Positions 33,127 to 39,256 of a stretch of DNA of 41,329 bases are shown piece by piece (within the stretch, counting starts at the first letter, position 1; each line of letters begins with the position of its first letter). Origin of the DNA: an uncultured Clostridium sp. (GTDB lineage: Bacteria; Bacillota; Clostridia; Clostridiales; Clostridiaceae). Made by a program: the position numbers and the translations under genes. The notes under the pieces are model-generated. The model was not told the DNA's origin. It did not search any database and worked only from the letters and a program-made list of their open reading frames with translations. The DNA is taken from NCBI RefSeq assembly GCF_910588715.1, contig NZ_CAJURG010000012.1, forward strand, positions 1 to 41,329, in the 5' to 3' direction.

Positions 33127-33287
33127 TTTGTTTTTTTGAGGCACTAGCCTATCATATTTCCGTTAAAGTTGTAAAGCCATTGCATAAAAATTTTTGCCCA
33201 CAGCTCTTTCGATTGTAGACAAAATTTTTTATTTCATTTTCCTTTACAACCCACTCCAATATGAAGTCTTAGGCTCAACAAAAAAAC
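32941..33287 (+). repeat. Duplicated ~350-bp element, copy 1
   Basis: Direct repeat of 37292-37647, starting at AGGCACTATTCCCAGC and ending near AGGCTCAACAAAAAAAC. The second half (33127-33287) is a long hairpin: GTTGTAAAG (33168-33176) pairs with CTTTACAAC (33242-33250), inside it AAAAATTTTTG pairs with CAAAATTTTTT, and the tip between them differs completely from copy 2. Flanking sequences are unrelated, so the boundaries look sharp. Confidence 0.75.
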
Positions 33288-33342
33288 AACAACACGAGGT
33301 GCTAACCGAGAGTGTTATTTTAAAATAAAGGAGGATTTCAAC

Positions 33343-33561
33343 TTGAAAGATTACAAGATTTTCTTATCAGCAAATGATAAATTTTTAAAAGATAAAGCAA
33401 AAATAAGAATTGACCTTTTAGGCAATATGAAAATTAAAGATATTGAAGAATTGAAGGATTTTAAAATTTTATATGTTTCAAAAGGACATGATGATTTTAT
33501 TAATATAAAAGGTGAATATATACAACGTAAGGTTAGATATGTACAAATTTTCAAAAAGTAA
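33343..33561 (+). CDS. Small unknown protein after element copy 1
   Basis: A 72-residue, Lys/Asp-rich protein with alternating strands (FKILYVSKGHDDFINIKGEYIQRKVRYVQIFKK); soluble, perhaps SH3- or OB-like. TTG start after AAAGGAGGATTTCAAC. No family recognised. It is the first gene of a run of small genes before parA. It directly follows the structured element, as the 97-residue gene follows copy 2. Confidence 0.55.
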   Translation: MKDYKIFLSANDKFLKDKAKIRIDLLGNMKIKDIEELKDFKILYVSKGHDDFINIKGEYIQRKVRYVQIFKK

Positions 33562-33585
33562 TATCTTTTTGAAAGGGGGTGATGT

Positions 33586-33708
33586 ATGGTGAAAAGAAGA
33601 AGAAAAAAAAATAAGAACAAAATTGAAACAGAAAAGTTAATAATAGCAACCGTAATTATTGAGCTTATAATTGCTATTATTAACTTGATAACACTACTTA
33701 TTAAATAA
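33586..33708 (+). CDS. Small basic membrane peptide, 40 residues
   Basis: ATG after AAAGGGGGTGATGT. A very basic N-terminus (VKRRRKKNKNK) then a 22-residue hydrophobic helix (LIIATVIIELIIAIINLITLLI) and a final K. The pattern fits holin-like type I toxins or small membrane regulators of Firmicutes. Together with the 31-residue peptide downstream, which also ends in a hydrophobic helix plus K, it may be a paired or duplicated system. No antisense RNA was identified. Confidence 0.5.
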   Translation: MVKRRRKKNKNKIETEKLIIATVIIELIIAIINLITLLIK

Positions 33709-33798
33709 TTAAGTAGTTATACACAATGGAGGGCTTACCCCCCTCCAGTTTCAAAATTATTCTTATTTAATCATATCAGATTAATAAGGAGGAAGCAA

Positions 33799-33894
33799 GT
33801 GATAAGCGAAAAAAATTCAAATATTCTATTAATTCTGTTAATATTAAATTTGATGGTTTCAGTATTAACAACAATTGTATTAATTTTAAAATAA
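33799..33894 (+). CDS. Small membrane peptide, 31 residues
   Basis: GTG start after AAGGAGGAAGCAA. Short polar head (ISEKNSN) followed by a single hydrophobic helix (ILLILLILNLMVSVLTTIVLIL) and K. Strong ribosome site and terminator right after it argue that it is real. Similar in shape to the 40-residue peptide upstream. Possible type I toxin or membrane-anchored regulator. Confidence 0.45.
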   Translation: MISEKNSNILLILLILNLMVSVLTTIVLILK

Positions 33895-33897
33895 TTC

Positions 33898-33920
33898 AAG
33901 GTGTCTTTTAAAGACACCTT
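33898..33920 (+). terminator. GGTGTC-family hairpin before parA
   Basis: AAGGTGTCTTT / AAAGACACCTT, almost no loop (effective stem 8-9 bp), after the 31-residue gene and before the parA ribosome site. Confidence 0.55.
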
Positions 33921-33972
33921 ACCATGAAAAATATATAATAAGAATTAGGTTAAAAAATGGAGGAAATTTATT

Positions 33973-34722
33973 ATGAAAAAAGTTGCAATTTTTAATATAA
34001 AAGGTGGAGTTGCAAAAACAACTTCTACAGCTAATCTAGGAGCTTGTTTAAGCGAAAAAAATAAGAAAGTCTTATTAATTGACCTTGATGCCCAAAGTAA
34101 CCTTACAAAGCTTTTTAAGGCTTATAGCATGGACGATTTAACAATATCTGATGTTTTACTAAATAAGGACTTAGATATAAATACAGTTATTAAGAAAACG
34201 GATTTTGAAAATATAGATATAATTCCAAGTAATTTAAAATTAGCCTTTACTGAAAAGAAAATTCTGTTAGATGTTAGCAGAAGCCAACAAAATAGATTAA
34301 GTAAGGCATTAGAAAAACTTAATGAATATGACTATTGTTTAATCGATTGTCCACCATCTCTTAATATGATTACTATAAATGCCTTATGTGCAAGTGATGA
34401 AGTATTTGTTCCAATTAAGATAGACAAGTTTGCACTAGACGGACTAGAATATTTACTTGATAGTATAGAGGAGATAAAAGATGAATTTAATCCTAACCTT
34501 AATTTCAGGGGATGTTTTGTAACTATGGATACCGCCACAACAGTAAATAAAGTAATAAAAAAAGAATTAAAACAGTTGTTAGCCGATAAAATGTTTAATA
34601 CTACTATTAACCAAAATGTAAAAGTAATAGAAAGTACATTTGAAGAATGTCCAGTTGTTTTTTCAAATAAAAAAGCTAGGGCTAGTGTAGACTATAAAAA
34701 TTTATGTAAAGAAGTATTCTAA
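33973..34722 (+). CDS. parA: ParA-family partition ATPase
   Basis: A 249-residue protein with the deviant Walker A KGGVAKTT (10-17), LLIDLDAQSNLT (about 35-46) and DYCLIDCPPSLNMITINAL (about 117-135), the full ParA/Soj signature. Without an N-terminal DNA-binding extension, it is a short, type Ib- or Soj-like ParA. With ParB it moves plasmid copies apart before division. ATG follows TGGAGGAAATTT. A perfect hairpin separates it from parB. Confidence 0.9.
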   Translation: MKKVAIFNIKGGVAKTTSTANLGACLSEKNKKVLLIDLDAQSNLTKLFKAYSMDDLTISDVLLNKDLDINTVIKKTDFENIDIIPSNLKLAFTEKKILLDVSRSQQNRLSKALEKLNEYDYCLIDCPPSLNMITINALCASDEVFVPIKIDKFALDGLEYLLDSIEEIKDEFNPNLNFRGCFVTMDTATTVNKVIKKELKQLLADKMFNTTINQNVKVIESTFEECPVVFSNKKARASVDYKNLCKEVF

Positions 34723-34726
34723 AAAA

Positions 34727-34755
34727 TTTTAGGTGTCCCCAAGGGACACCTAAAA
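34727..34755 (+). terminator. GGTGTCC-family hairpin between parA and parB
   Basis: TTTTAGGTGTCCC, loop CAA, GGGACACCTAAAA, perfect 13-bp stem with little T-run after it. It may tune the ParA:ParB ratio or act as a binding site. Confidence 0.65.
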
Positions 34756-34788
34756 TAAAAAAGTTAAATAAGTGAAGGTGTTAGAAAT

Positions 34789-36111
34789 ATGAGTAAGAAA
34801 TTTTCAATTAGTGAAGGAATGTTAAATAAGGTTTCTCAAAATGTTAAAAAAGCAAATGAAATTGAAGCTAAAAATAACTTCAATGTTCAATATATAGATA
34901 TTAAAAATATAGAAAGAAATAATAAAAACTTCTATGAAATAGTTAATGTAGATGAACTTGCAGAAGATATTAAAATTAATGGTTTAAATCATAATTTAGT
35001 AGTTAGAAAACTACATAATGATAAATATGAATTAATAAGTGGAGAAAGAAGATATACGGCTATTAAACAGTTACTTGAACAAGAAGAAATTGAACAAGCT
35101 AAAAAGGATATATTATCTTTAATTCCTTGTAAAGTTATAGAAGTAAATGACATAGATAGTGAAATAATTTTGATACAAGCCAATGCTCAAACGAGGGAAT
35201 TAACAGAAATAGAAAAGCTTGAACAAGTAAAAAGACTTACTGAATTATATAAAACTAAAAAGAAAAATGGGGAGAAAGTACCAGGAAAAATAAGAGAAAT
35301 AATTGCTAATGATTTAAAGCTATCCCCAACACAAGTAGGAAGATATGAGAGAATAAATAAGGGTCTTATTCCCGAATTAAAACAAATACTTGAAAATGGT
35401 AATTTAACAATTGCAAATGCTAGTGAATTTTCAAGTTTAAGTGAAGATAACCAAAGAGTAATTTTGGACATTATAAATAATAACGTAGAAATTACAAAAG
35501 AAGAAGCTACAGCATTAAAAGTAAAGCTTAAAAAAATTGAACAAGAAAAAGCTGATGAATTAAAAAAATTAGAAAATGAAAAAATATATGAAATTAAAAA
35601 AATAGAAAATGAAAAATTAATTGAGATACAAAAAATAGAGAATGAAAAGGAAGAAGCTCTTAAAAGTCAACAACTTATTAGTGATGAAGTTATAAGATTA
35701 AAAGCTGAACTAGATAAAAGCGAAAATAAAACCGAAAAAGAAATAAAAGAACTTAAAAATCAATTAAGGGAAGAATTAAAAAAAGATTTAGATAAAAAAT
35801 ATTTTTCTGAAATTGAAAACATAAAAAATGAAGTTTCAATTAATAAAGAAGAAAAAGAACGTTATAAAAATGAGTTAGAAAAGATAAAAGCAGAAAACAA
35901 GGAAAACCAAAGTAAATCTGATGAATTCAAAGAAAATTATAAACTAATAACTGAATTAAGAAATGTTCATAATAGCTTAAATGCTCTTATGTTACAACAT
36001 AATAAAATGAAAAACAATAAAATTAATTTCTCCAATGATATTTTAGAAGAACTTAAAAAAGTCAATACAGCTAAAGTTATACTAAACAATCTATTTGATG
36101 AAATTAAATAA
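34789..36111 (+). CDS. parB: ParB-family partition protein with long coiled-coil tail
   Basis: A 440-residue protein. Residues about 45-135 are the ParB/sulfiredoxin-fold domain (VDELAEDIKINGLNHNLVVRK, ELISGERRYTAIKQL, SEIILIQANAQTRELTEIEKLEQ). Residues about 140-240 hold the helix-turn-helix KlcA/Spo0J-type DNA-binding part (KVPGKIREIIANDLKLSPTQ, and LTIANASEFSSL). From about 250 to 400 is an unusually long Lys/Glu coiled coil, longer than in chromosomal ParB. It binds parS and stimulates ParA. No parS was identified by eye. Ends in the next hairpin. Confidence 0.85.
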   Translation: MSKKFSISEGMLNKVSQNVKKANEIEAKNNFNVQYIDIKNIERNNKNFYEIVNVDELAEDIKINGLNHNLVVRKLHNDKYELISGERRYTAIKQLLEQEEIEQAKKDILSLIPCKVIEVNDIDSEIILIQANAQTRELTEIEKLEQVKRLTELYKTKKKNGEKVPGKIREIIANDLKLSPTQVGRYERINKGLIPELKQILENGNLTIANASEFSSLSEDNQRVILDIINNNVEITKEEATALKVKLKKIEQEKADELKKLENEKIYEIKKIENEKLIEIQKIENEKEEALKSQQLISDEVIRLKAELDKSENKTEKEIKELKNQLREELKKDLDKKYFSEIENIKNEVSINKEEKERYKNELEKIKAENKENQSKSDEFKENYKLITELRNVHNSLNALMLQHNKMKNNKINFSNDILEELKKVNTAKVILNNLFDEIK

Positions 36112-36139
36112 TAATGGTGTCCCCCGTGGACACCATTAT
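36111..36139 (+). terminator. GGTGTCC-family hairpin after parB
   Basis: ATAATGGTGTCC, loop CCCGT, GGACACCATTAT, perfect 12-bp stem abutting the parB stop codon; no T-run, so possibly not a terminator. Confidence 0.6.
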
Positions 36140-36171
36140 ATAAATATTAATAATAAAAGGAGTGATTAGAA

Positions 36172-37017
36172 ATGACTAGACTAGAGATATTAAGCCCCAA
36201 AGTCGATTTTGTTTTTAAAAGAATATTTGGAAATGAAAGAAATCCTAAGATATTAATATCCTTTTTAAATGCAGTAATAAAGCCACAAGACTTAATAAAA
36301 TCGGTTCAAATAATGAATACTGATATAGAAAAAGAATCTATAGAAGATAAATTTAGTAGATTGGATATAAAGGCAAAAACTAATAAAGGTGAATTAATTA
36401 ATATTGAAATCCAAATAAAAGATGAACATAATATGGTTAAAAGAAGTCTTTATTATTGGAGTAAAATGTTTGAAAGTCAGCTTACGGAAGGACAAAAGTA
36501 TGATAAGTTAGCAAAAACTATCTGCATAAATATATTAAACTTTAAATGTTTAAATACTAAAGAAGCTCATTCAGTTTACAGATTAAAAGAAGTTAATACA
36601 AATGAGGAATTAACAGATATTCAGGAGTTACATTTTATAGAACTACCTAAATTGCCTAAGAATGAAGAAATAAAAGATGTTTTTGATGCTTGGATGGAAT
36701 TTATAGAAAATCCTATTAGCAATAAGCTTGAAAAAGCAGAAATGACAATACAAGAAATAAAAGAAGCAAAAGATGAATTATTAAGATTAAGTGCAAATGA
36801 TAAAGAAAGAATGAAGTATGAAGATAGAAGAGCAGCTTTACTGGATAAAATAAGTGCATTAGAAAATGCAGAAGAAAAGGGCAAAGAAATTGGGAAAAAG
36901 GAAGGAGAAAAAAACAAGGCTATAGAAGTAGCTAGAAAATCTTTAGAAGCAGGATTAGATATAAATACTATTTCTAGTATAACAGGATTAGATATAAATG
37001 AGATAGAAAAATTATAA
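36172..37017 (+). CDS. Rpn-family recombination-promoting nuclease (intact copy)
   Basis: A 281-residue PD-(D/E)XK-type nuclease (Rpn/PDDEXK_2). It has LSPKVDFVFKRIFGNERNPKILISFLNAVI at the start (read in two halves), the catalytic core RLDIKAKT...INIEIQIKD (D...E-x-Q, about 62-85), and a C-terminal region of Glu/Lys helix plus a short helix pair (AGLDINTISSITGLDINEIEKL). Length is normal for the family. ATG follows AAAGGAGTGATTAG. It has a close paralogue split over the window ends; long stretches are identical, so the duplication is recent. Function on plasmids is unclear: recombination, defence or selfish activity. Confidence 0.85.
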   Translation: MTRLEILSPKVDFVFKRIFGNERNPKILISFLNAVIKPQDLIKSVQIMNTDIEKESIEDKFSRLDIKAKTNKGELINIEIQIKDEHNMVKRSLYYWSKMFESQLTEGQKYDKLAKTICINILNFKCLNTKEAHSVYRLKEVNTNEELTDIQELHFIELPKLPKNEEIKDVFDAWMEFIENPISNKLEKAEMTIQEIKEAKDELLRLSANDKERMKYEDRRAALLDKISALENAEEKGKEIGKKEGEKNKAIEVARKSLEAGLDINTISSITGLDINEIEKL

Positions 37018-37134
37018 AAACAAATTTGCAAAAAAATTACGAAATGTTACAAAATAATAAATTAAGAATTGAATAATAGAGTATATTTATCTCCTCAAAC
37101 ATTAATTAAATTTTAAAGAAAGGATTTTTTGTTT

Positions 37135-37284
37135 ATGTTAGATTTATTATTTGCCTTAAGCATATTGCTATTAGGTTTTTTTTTAATACCTATTTTATTT
37201 AAATTAATGGAAATTTACATGAAAGTAATAGATGATTATTTTCTTAGATTTTCTGAAAAAAGAAAAAAGAAATTAAAAAGATAG
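37135..37284 (+). CDS. Small membrane protein, 49 residues
   Basis: ATG after AAAGAAAGGATTTTTTGTTT. One hydrophobic helix (LDLLFALSILLLGFFLIPILFKL) and a very basic tail (EKRKKKLKR). Unknown family. It lies directly before copy 2 of the structured element. The preceding spacer (37018-37134) shows nothing else. Confidence 0.5.
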   Translation: MLDLLFALSILLLGFFLIPILFKLMEIYMKVIDDYFLRFSEKRKKKLKR

Positions 37285-37291
37285 CTTATTT

Positions 37292-37478
37292 AGGCACTAT
37301 TCCCAGCACCCAATTAAAACGCTGTAATAAGCTAAGATATTCTATTATCTTAGCTTGTTCCATCTATCCGAGCGACCAATCTAAGACAAAGAATATCTAA
37401 GCTTATTTTTGCTATAATCGTGTCCCGCTGGAGTGCATTCAAAGAAGTAAGAAGTCCCCTTATCGGACTTCTTTTTTT
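37292..37478 (+). ncRNA. Candidate structured non-coding RNA, copy 2
   Basis: Same architecture as copy 1. Closing helix GCACT (37294-37298) plus CCAGC (37303-37307) with GCTGGAGTGC (37427-37436). The internal hairpin is here a perfect 11-bp stem AAGCTAAGATA/TATCTTAGCTT with loop TTCTAT, while copy 1 has a different, bulged stem. AGATATTCT and AGAATATCT are both kept. The terminator is GAAGTCC/GGACTTC with seven T (37451-37478). Most single-stranded parts are identical between copies, which suggests selection on the RNA. Confidence 0.5.
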
Positions 37479-37647
37479 ATTTGTTTTTTTGAAGCACCAG
37501 CCTATCATATCTTCATTCAAGTTGTAAAGCCATTCCATAAAAATTTTTGGTGGCCATGATCCTTAAAAGGAATAGCACTCAAAAATTTTTACTTCATTTT
37601 CCTTTACAACTCACTTCTATATGTAGTCTTAGGCTCAACAAAAAAAC
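37292..37647 (+). repeat. Duplicated ~350-bp element, copy 2
   Basis: Direct repeat of 32941-33287. In the second half, GTTGTAAAG/CTTTACAAC and AAAAATTTTTG/CAAAAATTTTT are kept, while the tip is replaced by another hairpin-forming sequence (ATCCTT/AAGGAAT inside GTG/CAC). The element starts 7 bases after the stop of the 49-residue gene and ends about 25 bases before the next start. Confidence 0.75.
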
Positions 37648-37674
37648 ATCAAATTTGAAAGGAATAGGTACTTT

Positions 37675-37968
37675 ATGAAAAATGTAATAATAATGACACA
37701 AGGAATTAAATATTTAATGAAAAATCAAAAAATTAATGAAGTAGATTTACTAAGTTCTTTATCTAAATTCACTTTTAATGATTGGGGGATTTTATCTAAT
37801 GAAGATAAAGAATTTCAAAAAGAATTATTAAAAATCCCTAATTCAAAATATACAGAAAGGTTTATGGGAGTATATGTTTTAAATAAAACAAAAATTTGGA
37901 TTATTAGTGAATATGATTATTCAATTAAAGGTTTATTAATTACCATTTTGCTTCCTGAAGAATATTAA
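37675..37968 (+). CDS. Small conserved plasmid/ICE protein (unknown function)
   Basis: A 97-residue soluble protein with MTQGIKYLM, FTFNDWGILSNEDKEFQ and KIWIISEYDYSIKGLLITILLPEEY. This pattern (T-x-G-I, DWG-(x)n-EDK, IWII-x-E, LLPEEY) is that of a small protein common on conjugative elements of Firmicutes, often left as hypothetical. Function unknown. ATG follows GAAAGGAATAGG; an ATG six codons later (MTQGI) would fit the family start better. Confidence 0.6.
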   Translation: MKNVIIMTQGIKYLMKNQKINEVDLLSSLSKFTFNDWGILSNEDKEFQKELLKIPNSKYTERFMGVYVLNKTKIWIISEYDYSIKGLLITILLPEEY

Positions 37969-37970
37969 TC

Positions 37971-37995
37971 AAAAGGTGTTTCCAAAACACCTTTT
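37971..37995 (+). terminator. GGTGT-family hairpin
   Basis: AAAAGGTGTT, short loop, AACACCTTTT right after the 97-residue gene; a diverged member of the hairpin family. Confidence 0.55.
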
Positions 37996-38022
37996 ATAAA
38001 TAATAATAAAGGAGATGTAAAA

Positions 38023-38223
38023 GTGAAAAGTATAGTTTCTTATCAAAATAGAGGAGAATACGGAAATAATAAATATAGGGGAAATGCTACAGGAAAATTA
38101 TTAATAGATTTACATTCAATTTATAAATTTGATGAAATAAGTGATTATATGAGTGGAAGTTTCACAACTTTATTTAAAAATATAGAGCGTGGAATATGGA
38201 CAATAGCTAGAAAAAATTTTTAA
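38023..38223 (+). pseudogene. Truncated methyltransferase-like gene
   Basis: A 66-residue ORF with GTG start after AAAGGAGATGTAAAA. Its beginning (KSIVSYQNRGEYGNNKYRGNATGKL) and DYMSGSFTT match the first part of DNA-methyltransferase-like proteins carried by conjugative elements, where a SAM-binding motif of the type [SD]xxxGSGTT follows. Here the Gly is replaced by Phe (GSF), and the frame stops soon after, so the catalytic part is missing. Probably a decayed remnant, though the good ribosome site may mean a short protein is still made. Confidence 0.5.
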
Positions 38224-38257
38224 AAATTATAATTATAGAAGAATAGTAGTAAAAATA

Positions 38258-38283
38258 AAAAAGAACAATTTCTTGTTCTTTTT
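38258..38283. terminator. Bidirectional terminator
   Basis: AAAAAGAACAA, loop TTTC, TTGTTCTTTTT, perfect 11-bp stem between the convergent truncated methyltransferase and resolvase genes. Confidence 0.75.
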
Positions 38284-38384
38284 GCTTTTATACTTAAATA
38301 CATCTAATGTTATTATTCTTTATATAATTAAATCTTATATTTTTATTAAAGTATAGCTTTATTTGTTCTTTTTATTCTACTTTT

Positions 38385-38963
38385 TTAAAGTTTTCTATAA
38401 TTATTTTCTCTTTTTAATGTACTTACACTAATTCCCATTAATCTCTCTACGTCCTTATAACTCTTATCTCCTCCATTTACAGAAAGCATAGATAAAGCTA
38501 ATTCAATTTTTTCTTTGCTAAATTTTTTAGGTCTACCATCTTTATATCCTTGTTTTGTTTTAGCAATTTCTTTTCCTTCCCTTGTCCTTTCTAAAATCAT
38601 ATCTCTTTCAAATTCAGCAAAAGATAAAAAAATATTCCTTATTAATTTGCTTGAAGGTGTATTGTCCATTACTCCTATATTTAATATATTTATTTTCACT
38701 CCACGCTCCAATAATTCTTCGACTAACTTAGTTCCCTCTATCAAGCTCCTAGCAAACCTATCTAATTTAGTAACAGTAAAAGTATCCCCTTCTTTTAAAT
38801 TTTCTAATAATAGTTTTAACTTAGGTCTATCATTAGATTTTCCTGAATATTCTTCTTCTACAACACTTTCACACCCAGCTTGAAACAATTGTAATAGCTG
38901 TTCATCTAATGAGTTTCCCTTTCCTTGCTTTTTAGTGCTAACTCTAGCATATCCATAATTCAT
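38385..38963 (-). CDS. Serine resolvase/invertase
   Basis: A 192-residue small serine recombinase. Start at ATG 38963 (MNYGYARVSTKKQGKGN), after GGGAGAATT; an upstream frame to 39050 runs through the res site and is not used. S9 in ARVST is the nucleophile. GDTFTVTKLDRFARSLIEGTKLVEEL, NTPSSKLIRNIFLSFAEFERDMILERTREG and a C-terminal helix-turn-helix (KSYKDVERLMGISVSTLKRE) follow. It probably resolves plasmid multimers at the adjacent res site; a transposon origin is also possible, but no transposase is present. Confidence 0.9.
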   Translation of the reverse strand: MNYGYARVSTKKQGKGNSLDEQLLQLFQAGCESVVEEEYSGKSNDRPKLKLLLENLKEGDTFTVTKLDRFARSLIEGTKLVEELLERGVKINILNIGVMDNTPSSKLIRNIFLSFAEFERDMILERTREGKEIAKTKQGYKDGRPKKFSKEKIELALSMLSVNGGDKSYKDVERLMGISVSTLKRENNYRKL

Positions 38964-38977
38964 AATAATTCTCCCAT

Positions 38978-39063
38978 GGTTCAAAAGTTGGTTCAAAATA
39001 TGGTCAAAAGTTAGTTCAAAAGTAAAATTAATATAAATACTTTTGGACATTACTTTTGAACCC
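38978..39063 (-). promoter_or_regulatory. Resolvase recombination site (res)
   Basis: Four direct 12-bp units of GGTTCAAAAGTT type start at 38978, 38990, 39002 and 39014, then two inverted ones (ACTTTTGGACAT at 39039 and ACTTTTGAACCC at 39052). They lie directly before the resolvase gene, so binding would also repress it. Confidence 0.75.
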
Positions 39064-39162
39064 TATTTATTCTTTATTTTATAATTAATTTTAAATTTAA
39101 GTCAACTAAAAATTCAAAGTGTCATAAGTGTTGACTTTTGATACCCTTGTTGCAAATAAAAG

Positions 39163-39186
39163 AGAGTAAATATTTATATTTACTCT
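39163..39186 (-). terminator. Hairpin after the kinase gene
   Basis: AGAGTAAATA, loop TTTA, TATTTACTCT, perfect. It lies downstream of the kinase gene and upstream of the res site; the rest of 39064-39256 is AT-rich and without genes. Confidence 0.55.
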
Positions 39187-39256
39187 TATAATAAGTAAAA
39201 TATTTAATTTAATTAAATATAATTTTATCTATAATTAATGTTTGATATATTTTCTA

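Noticed and set aside
32994..33218. 74-codon plus-strand ORF inside copy 1 of the duplicated element
   Set aside because: No ribosome site, runs through the terminator hairpin, and the frame is not kept in copy 2. The conservation is better explained by RNA structure.
33255..33275. GAAGTC near the end of element copy 1 as an anti-terminator strand
   Set aside because: It can pair with GACTTC of the terminator in copy 1, but the matching bases are not kept in copy 2.
33920..36170. parS sites near parAB
   Set aside because: No clear repeated inverted motif of the TGTTTCACGTGAAACA type or a plasmid-specific array seen by eye; the GGTGTCC hairpins might serve, but there is no evidence.
37350..37538. 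62-codon minus-strand ORF inside copy 2 of the element
   Set aside because: No ribosome site, not open in copy 1, and overlaps the candidate RNA.
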